Assembly: GCA_023974075.1 (NCBI GenBank)
Contig: JAMFTG010000129.1
Location: forward strand, 383,501 to 447,500
DNA length: 64,000 bases
Direction: 5' to 3'
From: Chaenocephalus aceratus
Taxonomy: Eukaryota > Chordata > Actinopteri > Perciformes > Channichthyidae
Part shown: in pieces, positions 1-44,632 of the stretch
Layout of the letters: every line of letters begins with the position of its first letter
Numbering within the stretch: the stretch's first letter is position 1
Made by a program: the position numbers and the translations under genes
Notes under the pieces: model-generated
What the model saw: only the letters and a program-made list of their open reading frames with translations
Database searches by the model: none
What the model was told of the DNA's origin: nothing

Positions 1-454
1 GATCTGACTTTAATTACATTTGAGTTGAGTGTTTCGTCAACTTAATGTGTTGCTTAAGATAATACGTCTACATACAGTATGTGACAATGTAACTAGGCTA
101 AGACCCCAGCCACACGAGGACGAAAACGGCCGTTTGCGTTACTGTTTAGTGTCATATAGACCATTCGGCCACACGAGGACAACCGAATACGGCACTAAAC
201 GACTGAGGAAACGATAACGGGTCCCAAGGTGGATAGAACGGCATACGCAACGCTCTGTGGGGTCAAACGGCTCCGTGTGTGCGCCCTATCCGAACATTTT
301 CAGATCACTGATAGTGATTGCGCAATAGCCCCGCCTCTCCCCACCTCTTCTGCTCACCTCCGCTTACCCCGCGCCATTGCTGAAGTGTTTCGCCACCAAC
401 AACAACAACAATGGCGGATCGCAGAGTTGCTACAGTTAGAAAGAATCTTCCACC

Positions 455-1020
455 GCTTCCACCGCTTCTCTGCCCATTGACTTTGAATGGTGATGACGTC
501 ACTTTGCCTCGCTTTTCGCCGAACTGCATTGTGGGGGAGCGAAGCGAAGATTTCCAGGATTCCAAAGTTGAGCAATGTTCAACTTTTGAAGCTGAGCTGG
601 AAGCGCCAGCCAATCAAACACGTTTATGCAAATCTGACAGTAGAAGCGCTAGCCAATCAATGCGCGTGTAAGCAGGGAGAGCCAGACCGCAGTTCATTTC
701 CTCATATTCCAAACGAGAAATTACGGTAGCAAATCACCCGGTTCTTTACGACCAGAACTATTACCGGGATACAAACCGGAGGAACCAGGCATGGAGGGAG
801 GTGGCAGAGACAGTGGGGGAAACTGGTAGGTTTTCGCCTGTTTGGGGAGTTTATATATATATATATTGCTCGCATAAAATCCCCTGGGGTTTTTTGCTTT
901 GTATGTCGGGGGCGGGACATTCATGTGATTGGTTGTTGGTCGCATAGCTCGCAAAAAATCCCCAAGCTGTCAGACACGCCCAGCTCCAAGATTTTCGAAA
1001 AGCTGCTGTGTGGACGTACC
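455..1020. mobile_element. Diverged DNA-transposon copy related to the next element
   Basis: Segment 469-760 repeats, with divergence, the sequence at 1061-1370 (shared CCCATTCACTTTGAATGG-like start, TGACGTCA, GCCAATCAAA). Segment 770-960 is the reverse complement of about 1470-1650. This is therefore an older copy of the same family, lacking the full inverted repeat. It holds no coding region that I can support. Bases 1-454 show only two ACACGAGGAC repeats and nothing else I recognise. Confidence 0.6.
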
Positions 1021-1022
1021 GT

Positions 1023-1999
1023 TACGGCCCGTCCACACTACAGCGTCGACAACTCCAATCTGCCCATTCACTTTGAATGGGGTGACGTCACGTTGCCTCG
1101 CTTTTTCGCCAAACTGGATTGTGGGTAGCAGAGCGGTCCGTCTCCGGCGTCTCCGGCGTCAGAAGTTGAACAATGTTCAACTTCTGACGCCGGAGACGCC
1201 GGAGTAGCCAGCGCCAGCAAATCAAATCCCGTTTCGGAAAATCTGACAGCTCAAGCCGTAGCCAATCAAACCGCGTCTAAGCTGGGAGAGATATCCCGCC
1301 GTTCATTTCTATATTTCAAAAAAAGTTGGAGGAGAAACTAACTATCGCCGTAGCAAATCACCCGGTTTTGTATGACCAGACCCTCTTCACCTAGTCCACA
1401 CAGCAGTTTCAAAAAAGCTTGGAGCTGGGCGTGTCTGTAGCTTGGGGATTTTATTCAAGCAACGCGACCAACAACCAATCACATGAATCTCCCGCCCCCG
1501 ACATACAAAGCAAAAACCCCTGGGGATTTTATGCGAGCAATATATATATATATATAAACTCCCCAAACAGGCGAAAACCTACCAGTTTCCCCCACTGTCT
1601 CTGCCACCTCCCTCCATGCCTGGTTCCTCCGGTTTGTATCCCGGTAGGTGAAGAGGGTCTGGTCATACAAAACCGGGTGATTTGCTACGGCGATAGTTAG
1701 TTTCTCCTCCGACTTTTTTTGAAATATAGAAATGAACAGCGGGATATCTCTCCCAGTTTAGACGCGGTTTGATTGGCTACGGCTTGAGCTGTCAGATTTT
1801 CCGAAACGGGATTTGATTGGCTGGCGCTGGCTACTCCGGCGTCAGAAGTTGAACATTGTTCAACTTCTGACGCCGGAGACGGACCGCTATGCTACCCACA
1901 ATTCAGTTCGGCGAAAAAGCGAGGCAACGTGACGTCACCCCCATTCAAAGTGAATGGGCAGATTGAAGCTGTCGACGCTGTAGTGTGGACGGGCCGTTA
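1023..1999. mobile_element. Non-autonomous DNA transposon with long inverted arms
   Basis: The ends are near-perfect inverted repeats: ACGGCCCGTCCACACTA at the left and TAGTGTGGACGGGCCGT at the right. The inversion extends inward through most of the element (about 1021-1400 against 1640-1999). Each arm carries an internal hairpin around GAAGTTGAACAATGTTCAAC and a TGACGTCA palindrome. The superfamily is not certain; a 3-bp target duplication could not be fixed. Confidence 0.7.
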
Positions 2000-3066
2000 G
2001 AGAATTAAGTGGCTTAAAATGGAAATAAATCACTCAATTTGTTCTACTTTTACATACAAAATAATTCTTTTTAATGTAGGCATATTTCTTTGTTTTACTT
2101 AAACTGCCTGTAAAGAAATGTGTTTGTTTATTTAAGCACATGTATGGACAAACCAAGTCAATAAATGAATAGTAAAAAATAAACAAATTAGATTTTTCAA
2201 GCTACTTTGCAAGAGTCAAAAAGCGTGAAAAAACACATATTCTCCAATAATTTTATTCATAATTTTAATATAAACAGTTAATTGTTGAATAATTTACACA
2301 CAGCAAGATTTTTATTTTCATATCATTGCAACATTTTCTGTACATGTCACTACTTGGCTCTCCTTTGAAAACATAGAAAAAATAAATTGTCAAGCGTTCA
2401 TTTAGTCATGGCACATTTTTGATCCTGTACAATATGTATTTCTGTGTGTGTGTGTGTGTGTGTTCATTATGTCGATATATGTGATACATAAAGATAATGG
2501 CACATTTGGATCCAGTGTGAGGGATGAAGCGATCTCTGTGGGTTGTTGTTTTTTTGGACTGTACATACACACATATACACCTGCTGTCTGCACCGATGTC
2601 TCAACATAATGTTTACACAACATATCCCAAAAAAAAATTAATACATCAGCATATTCATCGGCAATAAATGACATTAATAAAAGAGGTATCCTGCAGGACT
2701 ACACACAGCATTCTGGGGACCACCTATGTGCACTGAGGAAGAGGAGAAGGAGGAAGAGGAGACTAAGAAAGCCGTGATAAAGACTTCAACACAGACACAA
2801 CTCCATAGATTTACAGCACAGGGAGAAACAGAGATAAATATTTAGGGGTTGGTGTGTAAACTGGAGCAGACCACTGAGGACTCTAAAGAAGAGGCCACTT
2901 CTTCCTCACTGTGTCGTCTAACAAACACCTGCGACGCCATTTTTAAACATGGCGTCCCTCTCCCTAATCAAAAACACAAATATGAACATCATCATCACAC
3001 TACTGACACACAGTACGAATCATTCAGAGCTGAAGGTGTCTTTATATTGAGCCTCCTTTAAAATAA

Positions 3067-3980
3067 ATAGTTTGATATTTTGGGAAATAGGATTTTGTGA
3101 TCTGGTTTTTGAGAGTAATGTACTTCTATGAATGATCCGTTTAATAAGATATATTGATAAGGGTTCCCACACCTTTTAAAACATCACAGCATGGTTTAAG
3201 ACACTGATAATGGTTCATTAATGTTTTCACTGATCATATTTATAATAAGAAGTAGCAGAATGTACTATCATCTAAAAAGAGGGAGGCTTAAATTATGGCA
3301 AAAAATATTCTTTAAGCAACAAGTACGCAGATTATTTTCTTTGTTTCAGAGATTTATTTTCGCGTTGAAGAAGTTATCCAAATAACTTAAATGTCTATCC
3401 TTTAACAAAACATGTAAATTAAAGCACTTAATTGACACATGTCTATCTTCATAAACTTAAAAGGCCTTGACTTTCTCTAGATTTTCACTAGAAACTGTCT
3501 GTAACATATAAATGCTAAAGCTAGCTAGCTTAGCTAAGCACAAGGACAAACAGCTAGCATGGCTCTGAGCATACACAACGAGATCTGCCTGAAAAACCAG
3601 TTTAACGCGAAATGTTTTTGAACAAATCAATACGTTTCAAAACATTCATTTTAAGTAGGTTGCTTGACAGGGAATTTCTTAGTTGAGGACTTAAACTTAT
3701 TATATAATAATTAAAGTAGATTAAGGTAAGATTGGTTGGTAAAGACAAAGCTAGGCTAGCTTTTCCCCTCCATTTATATTTCTTGTGCTAAGCTAAAGCT
3801 AACTGGGCAAGCTATTTCCCTCTGTTCTTACTCTATTTGTTAAGCTAATGCTAATTGGGCTAACTGTTTCAATCTGTTTCTTTTCCTTGTGCTAAGCTTA
3901 CGCTAACCGGATGCTTCCAACTTCTTCGTATAACTCGCATAAAGATACAAACAGGCCTATTTATCAAAATGTCAAACTAT
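3067..3980. mobile_element. MITE-like element with ATAGTTTGAYATTTTG inverted ends
   Basis: The left end ATAGTTTGATATTTTGG and the right end CAAAATGTCAAACTAT are inverted repeats 914 bp apart. The interior is rich in GCTAGCTTAGC-type motifs typical of a common fish repeat. There is no coding capacity. Confidence 0.6.
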
Positions 3981-6822
3981 TCCTGTTACACCTCCAGCTT
4001 TACAGTCTAAAATGTATGGCTGTTAAACCATGAGTAAAGTTTTTTTATATATATATTTTTTTTAGCTTATTCAGGATTTCATCACTCGTGTTTCCTCTTC
4101 TTCAAAAAGGATGTGCAGTGGTCTTTTCCAGTTTTCACTTACTTACATACATAAAAAAAACACATTTGCAAACTTAACACACGTCTCTTGTCAGAAACAA
4201 TTTCATACAACGCGACTGTGATTGGTGACGTTTTGGTGACACAAGAAAGGCGTTACGGGTGACATGCTGTTGTGAACTGGAGGATGGGGGGGGGGGGGTG
4301 AAATGCATGGCGACATTCAGGACATGCATGGGGTTTTAATAGCGGGGACGTTTAGGCCACATACTGTTTGTTTCACAGGGTAAGCCCTCAGACTGGAGTT
4401 GTGCTGCTCCGGTTGAAATACAGACAGACTCGACTCTGGGTTGTGTCATGAAAAAGAAAAGCTATCCTCTTAAATTTAGAAAAAAGTTATATACACATTG
4501 ATAACAATGTTAATTCATAATGTACAAGAGTAGTAAAAGTTTACAGTCAGAAAAAAGTAATTGTATTTGCCCTCCATACTTTGGCAAAAAAAAAATCGAA
4601 ATCAACATCTCTAAAATGTAATACTTTTTTCTTTTAACAACAAAACAACACATACAATGCTTTGTTCTTGTTATTTACAGTTAAGAGCTTATTAATCGGT
4701 TAATTTTCTTTCAAATGGAAATTGTAATGTGTTGCTAATCGTGTGTTTTTGCATGTGTTTTGGGGACGCTGCTGACTGATGTTGATGAGAAGCGAAAGCA
4801 TCAAATTACCCGCTGGTATAATTCACAAAGCTTAGCAGAATAGAGACAAAAGGTTAATACACATTACAGCATTTCTTACTCTACTAAAGAACACAGGAAA
4901 AATAAAATTGTGTTGGGCGGTGGGGAAATCCTCTTTAGTGATTGGTGGAGCTTCTGAGAGGAGGCGGGGTCAGGTGGGGCAGTTTGAGCAAGGCACTGTG
5001 GGTCGGGGGCGGGGCCCTGTTTGCTGCCCCCCCTCCCCCGACCTGCAACGCCCCCTCCCACCACCAGAGGGCGATACACTCCACATCACACAGATAGAGA
5101 GGAGGATTCCTGATTATCATCGAAAGAGGGGGAATATTTCAGATTTAGAAAATGTTGAATGTTTGTTGTTGAAAACTTGACTTCTCCATGTTTGCTTCGG
5201 TCAGAGTGGATAATAAAAAGTTGACTCCTCCTCGTCCTTCTTTATCCTCTGAACCGCAAAGCATCAGGCCGCCTCCCTGAGACGAAGAGTTACAATCTAG
5301 ATCTGTTAAAAAGTTTGTATGGCACACAGGATTGTCCCAGTCCAGAGTAAGGGAAGAAAGGGGGGGGGGAGGCTCCTCCTATTTTTTAAATCTTTTTTGA
5401 ACCAGCTCAGACGTCCTGATCATCCAAAAAAAGACCCAATCCACGGCATTGACAGAAAATAAAGGTCATCTCTTGATATTCACAGTAGAAAAAAATATAC
5501 AAACAAAAAACGAGCGCAGGAGACGCGGGGTGATTAACAGAAGAAGAAGAGAAGCACTTCCTGTCCGCTTTAGTCTGGATGTGATTTAAAATTAAATACG
5601 CACATACAGTACAGAGGCTCCACGGCTGCTTAAAGGTGATCACAGATATGCATGTAGAGCTTTTAAACTCATGCTAACATCAACCGGTAGAGCCGCTACT
5701 ACATGCAGTCCAGAGTGTGTGTATGGAAACCACACACGATAAAACTACACTTGTTCTTCCTGCACCCAAGGAAAGCTTAATTTGAGTCAATTTATCAAAT
5801 GTAGAAAAGGATAACTGTCTATTTACCGCCTGATCTTCCACATGTAAGGGTGTGAAACAAACAGGGAAGTGTATCCTTGAACTCTAAAATCAAGATGTTT
5901 CGAAGCCTCCCGCAGGACACAAGAGGAAGAGGAAACACGAGGGGTTTAAAAACACCAAAGGAATTGATCAGCAGTGTTGGTAATGTACGATAAAATGATA
6001 TCATTGGACACAGAGAGACTGACGGGGATGATGTAGGCTCTTTAGACTGATTCCTCCATATGCACTGAGGTAGACTCTGGCCAAACACAAAGACGACAAT
6101 CACTAACTAACTATTTAACTAGCACTGCTCTCCAATCGGCTACGCCACCTGTACAATAACAAACTAGGCTTTTCATTTTTTACATCGCTTCCACTCTCAA
6201 AAAAACACCTTAAAAATGCTCCACTAAAAAGCTAACTGTGTTCTTCTTCTTATACAATGACAATAATAAAATAAATATCTGGTATTTCAAAGATATGGGC
6301 ATCATCTTAATTAAAAATTGCATATGCATTGTGAAGACACAAGATAAGCAACGTAGGTCGAAGGTGGAGTTGTGTCTAAAGTCCAAACTGCTTCTCGCTG
6401 TAGTGTATACAAACATGTACTTTTGGGAGTACTTTTAAGATATTAGTACACAGTTGTGGAGTCGCGACACAGCGAAAGCTCCACTGTTTTTCTCTCAAAA
6501 CTGACGGGCTTCGGATTATTTTTTTCTGCTTTTATTTTCCAAACCGTCACAAATTATTTACAAAGTACAAAAGCCCACGATTGTAACTCCTCAGAATAAT
6601 TCGCTAACATCCTAAACCTCAGGCCGATCCACAGGGTCACCGCTAACGCCCGAGCTCTCACCGACCTTACCCGGCAACACGCGGAAAACACCAACTTAAA
6701 ATGTTAATAAAAAAAGCCCCGAAGACTTCTACTTTCTTCCAGCTAAGAACACATTCCTACAAATGTGGATGCAGCTTTGATTCTCCATGCCTCTTGAAAT
6801 GCAGAGAGAGCACAGAGGCATT

Positions 6823-6876
<54 letters not shown>

Positions 6877-7628
6877 CCGATAGAACTAGCCTGGACGTGG
6901 CTCTGGGTTTTGAGAAGGCACTGGTAAAAACATGGAGGCAGCTTCTCTGCTTTCTCTGATTCTGACTTTGGCTGAACTGTAAGAGCTGAGTGGGATCGGC
7001 TTAGAATGGCAAGCACATTTTCTGTGTGTCAGGAAGTATCACCTCACCCGTCATGTGGCTAGAGAGCGCGAAAAGGGTGGATTATGATGTAAAGAGACAC
7101 AAAAACTTCTTTCGGTCTTTTTTTAGTGTAGATCAACAGGAATGTTTTAGATTCCCGGCAGGAGGAACAAACTTGAGATACTCCAATAATACAAATGAAG
7201 TGTCTTTATGTGTGTTTTCTGGACTTCAGTTCCAACTAAACCCTGGAATGTCAGACCTGAGTGAAGCAGCTGCTGCACGCCAGGTCCTGACTGCATGTGA
7301 GAGCGAATGAGAGGATTAACACTCGCTCACACACACTCTTTATCCTTCAGAAACAAAGACAGCCCCTCGCTCCGACACCTGCGTCGGAACTTTCCGCTTT
7401 CGGCAACGAAAAAACGTGGAATTTCCCAACAACTGGCTGATTCTGAGCATTCAGCGACGTTCAGGAAGACTGAGGAGGAGTGTGGGAAGTTGAGCTGTGA
7501 ATTAAATTAAATCTTCCAATTAACACTGAGGTCCTGACACGGAACGGCGATGCTACTTTTCCCGATTGTATAAGAAATGTGTTTTTACAGCACCTGCATT
7601 TCGCTAAGAGATTATTTTAAGGGAGGGT

Positions 7629-7995
7629 AGGGCTGCACAATTACTCAAAATTGCAATATGGACTGGTCCAAAAGGCAAAAACGTAGTATTTAGTAAAGGC
7701 TAAATTAAAGCAAATATCTGGATAAAGTATTATGATGACGCAGAGAACTCCTGGTATTTAACAGATTTGATTAAAATCCGTTTTAGGTACAGTCAGATGT
7801 AACGTGAGGCCCCACGCAAAGTTATAGGATGAGACCGTGCTGCGCCACATTTTCGGCTCAGATGAGGCCCCCTCCGCAAGGTGAGGCCCCACGCAGTCTG
7901 CATGATCGGCCTGTAGGGAGGGACGGCCCTGGGTACAGTTCCTATTAATAGAAAAATTGTATTTAGTTATTTTTTGCAAATTGCGCAACACTAAA
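7629..7995. mobile_element. Possible hAT-like remnant
   Basis: It starts GGGCTGCACAATTACTCAAA, resembling a common fish hAT-type terminus, and ends near TTGCAAATTGCGCA. Inside, AGGGACGGCCCTGGG (about 7919-7933) resembles another hAT end. Target duplications were not found. Confidence 0.3.
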
Positions 7996-8119
7996 GGGGA
8001 CACATGCTCGTTTTCAGTAAAGACGTTTCCACGCCGCTAAAATGCACAACTGTATGTCTTAATATAGTTACATTGGGTGAGTAATATAGAAACGATATCC
8101 CTTACAGTTGTCATGAATA

Positions 8120-8270
8120 GGGACATAAGCTCTAGAGACTGAAACCGCTTTTGTGTACCAAACTGTGAACGTGTTATCACTGCTGTAAAGTTCGGCATTT
8201 TTTCATGGAGATTTACTCACTTTTTGAGCCTCTGGTGGCTGCATGATGAACTGCAGGTTTCGTAGGCTTC
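8120..8270. mobile_element. Fragment of the 34.5-37.7 kb element family
   Basis: CTGCTGTAAAGTTCGGCATT followed by GATGAACTGCAGG parallels CTGCTGTAAAGTTGGGCATT and TATGAACTGCAGTG near 37591-37680. It is interpreted as a solo right-end fragment. Confidence 0.5.
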
Positions 8271-9786
8271 ACTGCTCTACAGAGGCATCCATCAAAAAAC
8301 TGTGTCCGTGTTGTCTTATCTTCCAGATTGTGGGTTGGTAAGCAATCTATATTTCATTAGCTTGAGCGTAAGCACAGAAAAAAGCGAGTTTTTCATGATA
8401 TAAACCCTTTCATTTCGCAGCCTGCCCTGATCCAAGCAGCACGACGGTCCCGACACCAGGAAGAAAATCAGGCAAAGGATCTGCGCTCTCTAACCTCAGC
8501 GACTCAACAACCAGCACCAAAACGTTATAAAATAATAATCCTGTAAAGACCTCAGCTCCAGCGGGACGTGAGCAGACAACAGGTGCACTTCCACCCACGA
8601 GACCTCGCTCCCCTTTTTAAAGCTTTTTTTTGGTTATTTACGTCCGTTTTTTCCCGTTGTTGCCTCCAAATATTGACAGCTCTCAGCGGGAGCAGGGTTT
8701 ATAAAAGATGATGCAGTGAGTTGACAATATTTCGGGGCTTATATATCCTTTCCCATCCACACGGAGAAACACGGTTGGGCCTAAGACGCACTGATGGTAG
8801 ATTAGTGTGATTTCAGGGGCTATAAAAATAAGAAAAAATGTAAAAACCCAGAAAAAAACCTGGCAAAACAAATACTAGCAAAGCTTCTTGATGAAAAATA
8901 TTACAAATATGAACTATTTACAAAAGAAAACATCAATAGGTCATATATTATATATGAAATATTGGTATGTCAACACCAATATTCCATATATATATATATT
9001 ATATATATTTCTATATTTCTATACCCACTCAAATATATCAAAGCAGCGGCTATTGGTCAGTCTGAGGAACTCTTTTGTCCAATTCTTAACTGTTTAAATA
9101 TCCTTCAGCCATATAGTGAGGACACAGAAATAAAAACCGAGGAAGAGAAGAGGAAAAATAAATTAATTCACCAAAACACCCGGTGAATCTGTGTGACGTT
9201 TGGAATTCTGCAGAACCAAAAAAAAAGGAAAAACATTCCTCGAGGAATAATAATAATAAAGTTTGTTCTAGGATCAAGTTGATAGACACTTTGTTTGTAG
9301 GCCACGTACAAAAAGGCCACTATCCGAGTTTCACTTGAAGAGATAGAAAAAGCACAGAGATGTGGAAATGCTGATTGGTGGAGGAGGAGGAGGCGGGACG
9401 AGTGTAAGCAGCCTTCTTGGTTGTCTAAGGTTTGTCGTGTTCACAGTTTTAGTTTTCTATCTGTTTCCGTCACGAGGAGTCCTGGAAACGTGGCAATAGT
9501 GAAAAAGAATATATAGAAAGTCTGATGTGTTGTTAGAGGAAGTTTGTAAAAAAAAAAAGCATCCGTTCGCCTGCCTGTGTGGGAGGCGAGGGAGAAAATA
9601 AAAAGTCCTGAGATCTGTTTTTTAGTTGAAGGGCTTCTCCAAGAAGTAGAAAACGATACAGAAACGATGGACAGTACTGAAGAAACTGAACCGTTGACTT
9701 TCATTAAATGTATTATATCAATTAATTCCACATTACTGTATTAAGTTAGTGGAAAGCAATAGCATTAATTAACCTAATATTGAAAC

Positions 9787-10376
9787 TTAAAGGTCACCTA
9801 TTATGCAAAATCCACTTCTTCATGTCTCTTCTACATCAGCATGTGTCCCCTCTTCTTCCTGTCTCTTCTACATCAACATGTGTCCCCTCTTCTTCATGTC
9901 TCTTCTACATCAACATGTGTCCCCTCTTCTCCATGTCTCTTCTACATCAACATGTGTCCCCTCTTCTTCATGTCTCTTCTACATCAACATGTGTCCCCTC
10001 TGTGGAAAGAGACTCTGAAAGTTTCAGGAACAAAGATTCTCTCTCTTTTTGATCCATTTCTATAAAAACCTGTCTGAAAACGAGCTGATCAGATTTTGGC
10101 CACTTTATGATGTCATAAAGTTGTTTTGGCTTGTTTAACCATTAGCCAATCAGCAACCAAGGTAACCCCCCCCCCCTTATCACCTGAATCTCCTCCTAGA
10201 GCACCATTGTGTTCTTTCTCAGAGAATCAGCACTTTGGAAACAGGGCTGAAACAGAGGGGATTATGGGTAATGCTGCAATGATCTGTTTGGTGTTTCAGC
10301 CAATCAGAGACAGGTTCTGGATATATCTGAGAGCTGTGATATATTGATGAAAAACAGTATAATAGGGGACCTTTAA
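9787..10376. mobile_element. MITE carrying a short 37-bp minisatellite
   Basis: Left end TTAAAGGTCACCTATTATGC and the inverted right end (read inward TTAAAGGTCCCCTATTATAC) bound 590 bp. Inside, 9812-10003 holds about five copies of a 37-bp unit (CATGTCTCTTCTACATCAAC core). It lies in the insr 3' UTR or flank just past the stop codon. TTAA at both ends may be the target duplication. It shares its whole left part with 28928-30930. Confidence 0.75.
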
Positions 10377-10513
10377 TATTATTGCTTTCATAATACAGTT
10401 GTGTGAAATCTGTTGACATCATACGTTTAATTTAACTCAACGGTTCAGTTTCTTTTGTTTTCAGTGTGAAAGAGAAAGGGAGGTTAAACAGTTTTTTATG
10501 GAAACAGGAAATG

Positions 10514-42116
<31,603 letters not shown>

Positions 42117-42504
42117 CTGAGGAGGAAGAGGAGGAAGAGGAGGAAGAGGAGGAAGAGGTTAATATCAGGACTGAGCCATCTGGAGGATAACTCATTGCAG
42201 TCATTCAAATATAGTAGAACATAGTGTTTGTCCACTGCTTTAAAGTCAAAACTGCTCCACTAAATCTAAATATGCTCAAAGATTGTAGGTCGACCGTTTC
42301 AGACACTATGAATCAGCAGACCACGACAAAATATTAACATTGTTTATTCTAAAAAAACAGCAACGGGACGACGACTGAAAAACGTCAGACTTGATCCGAC
42401 AAATAGATTATTGTATCATCTTGATATTAGAGGCAATCCTTTTATACTTTTTGTCGGGAAACCAGTGCCTTAATTTAAGTGGCAGTTTTGAAAAGGGGAC
42501 GACA

Positions 42505-42605
42505 CAAAGCAAATGATCCTATATAGGATTTGAACCCGGGATTTGAACCACCAGTACATGCGCCGCTATACCAACTGATCTATATGACAGCTCTCATGTT
42601 TTCTT
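42505..42605 (-). mobile_element. tRNA-like SINE fragment
   Basis: The reverse strand reads ATAGATCAGTTGGTATAGCG (A-box-like) and then GGTTCAAATCCCGGGTTCAA (two B-box-like motifs). It lacks a complete cloverleaf, so a SINE head is more likely than a tRNA gene. Confidence 0.5.
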
Positions 42606-42745
42606 TTCTAACTAGAACGGAAACATAACCTGCAGAGGCCGAGCAGATTTAATTGAATTTCACCTCAAATGTAGCCACTGGGACTAACTCTAATTCCACC
42701 CGTGGGATCTGATATGTATATATGTGTCTGTTGATTGTGTATAGG

Positions 42746-43907
42746 CAGGGGCGCCGGAAGGGGGTGAAAAGTTAGGACGATTATAAGGGCCCGTGACTGA
42801 CAGGGGCCCCAAAATGTTCAGAACATTAAGAAAAAAGTAACCTTTCATCAATCCTCAATAATTAACATTAATAGAACGTTATATTGATAAATTACTCACT
42901 AAACTTACTATTAATTTAACTTATTTTCTTCCAAAAGTTAATTACCCAAAGCCTCTGTACACCCCCTTCTATTTACGTGTAATGGTTTGGTCCTGCCTCC
43001 AAACGAGGTGCGGCACCGGCACTTGCAGAGAGTGAAAGCATGTGATGCTAGTACTTAGCATACATACTGTGTAGTACCATGTTTCAACGACCAACAAAGT
43101 CAGGCTCTAAGAAAAGAAGAGAAAGGAGAGAAAGACAAGAGAGAGGGACTAAAGGGCGACAGTATGTCACCCAGTTTTTCACAAGACAAGGTGGGTGTGG
43201 TCCATGAGTGGTGGAAATTAGTCTGTTAGCTAATGTTTTTTTGTTTACTAAGCTGACATTAAGTACTGTTAATATCTTTACAGCAAATTCACTGCTCTTC
43301 ACTGCTCTTTTAGCTGACATTTAAAGGTATGGTAAGTAATTCACTTCAGAAGCAATTTTTGTTATATTCCATGGAATGCTCTTAACATCCCGATAGCAAT
43401 GAATAAATTAAATGCTTTGACAATAAATACATACAAAAAATTCATCAGTGGAAGCCGTGGTGCTGTAAAAAGCACGACCAATCATCTGAGCCGGCTAAAG
43501 TAACTGGATGGCCTACCTGCCTGTCAGCCTGCCATCTGTGCACAAACTGATCTCGTGCCCTCATTGGTCATGTGCGCGTTTGTGTGTGTTGGAGGAGGGG
43601 CTCTGAGAGGAAGTCTGAAGGAAGGGGCAGATTTTTTTCGGTTGTGTACTTTCAAATTCTAGCGCACTCGAGCTGGTTTTCTCCATTCTTACGTACCTAC
43701 CTTTAATAAATGCAGGCACATTTTTAGCGCCTATTCATACTAAATCAGTTGTCCCTCCCCCTGGTGCCAGGACCAACAGATCCATCTTTAGGCTCAGCAG
43801 CCCTGTCCCCCCATAAGGCTGAACCTGAACCAGCTTTTCTCCCAACTGAAGGAGGTGAGCAGCATTGTGTTGAATACCACTTAACATATCTGAAGGGAGA
43901 CTGGAAT

Positions 43908-43946
<39 letters not shown>

Positions 43947-44305
43947 CAAAAAGCTAACATCTAATTTAAATTATACATTTCAAACACAGTATTTTCCCAC
44001 ATAGCCAATGATCTATATAAAACAAAAAACTGCTTTTAGTCTATTTAGGATGATGGACAGTTTGAAGCATTGAGTGATCAGTCTGTAAACAAAATATTAA
44101 TCACCGACATTTTGGTTATGATATTAATACTAATGTTATTATATTAAAGCAGGGGTGGGGAACCTCCGGCCCCGGGCCATATACGGACCGCTAGACCATT
44201 TGGTACGGCCCTCGAGGTAATTTATAAACAAAGTGGCCTGTGCCTGGTGGTGGGGCCCAATGTGATATATTTTCATGGGGCCCAAAATCCCTGGCGGCGC
44301 CCCTG
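42746..44305 (+). mobile_element. Internally deleted hAT transposon with 8-bp target duplication
   Basis: Ends CAGGGGCGCCGGAAGGGG and CCCTGGCGGCGCCCCTG, flanked by exact TGTATAGG duplications (42738-42745 and 44306-44313). 1560 bp. It holds an N-terminal transposase exon (43079-43188), an (AT)n tract at 43906-43944 and, at about 44151, another hAT-like end CAGGGGTGGGGAACCTCCGG, perhaps a nested insertion. Confidence 0.93.
43079..43188 (+). pseudogene. hAT transposase N-terminal exon remnant
   Basis: It begins ATG and reads MFQRPTKSGSKKRRERR, then RQYVTQFFTRQ, ending at a good donor (CAAG|GTGGGTG). A basic, SG-containing start of this kind is found in hAT/ZMYM1-like transposase proteins (from memory). 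A possible second exon fragment lies near 43745-43860. The catalytic region is absent, so no active enzyme is encoded. Confidence 0.5.
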
Positions 44306-44321
44306 TGTATAGGTATATACA

Positions 44322-44632
44322 TACCGTACTTTTCGGACTATAAAGCGCACCTGCATATAAGCCGCAGCAGCTAAATTGTCCGTCTGTCTTGCTCTCGTTC
44401 TGTCTCTCGGTTCCACTTTCACTTTGGCGCGCTACCTGTCTCGCTCTTTTCCGGCCTCCAGCTTTTCCTGCTGGAGCACATGGCTGGAGCGGACCGGTCA
44501 TAGAGCCCATAGTGTTAAAGGTGGTTAATGTTACCTGTAAAATCCATAGATTTAGGAGGTTCCCTAGTGGCCGTTAACGGTACAAACAAAATGGGGAAAA
44601 AAGTCGCGGCTTATAGTCCGAAAAGTACGGTA
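44322..44632 (+). mobile_element. TA-flanked MITE, copy D
   Basis: TACCGTACTTTTCGGACTAT at the left and ATAGTCCGAAAAGTACGGTA at the right. It sits 8 bp beyond the target duplication of the preceding hAT element. The conserved short frame is partly disrupted (44389-44577). Confidence 0.85.

Larger units (their letters stand above)
2001..9786. other. 3' flank or long 3' UTR of insr, no gene seen
   Basis: AT-rich sequence with no exon-like coding segment on either strand. It may include a long insr 3' UTR, since mammalian INSR has a multi-kilobase one, but no polyadenylation site can be fixed. Apart from the elements listed separately it holds short (GT)n at 2443-2463 and 6825-6870, a G run near 4286-4298 and an (AT)n patch near 8985-9010. 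Confidence 0.5.

Noticed and set aside
42505..42605. Functional tRNA gene on the minus strand
   Set aside because: Two B-box-like motifs and no complete cloverleaf; it fits a SINE head better.
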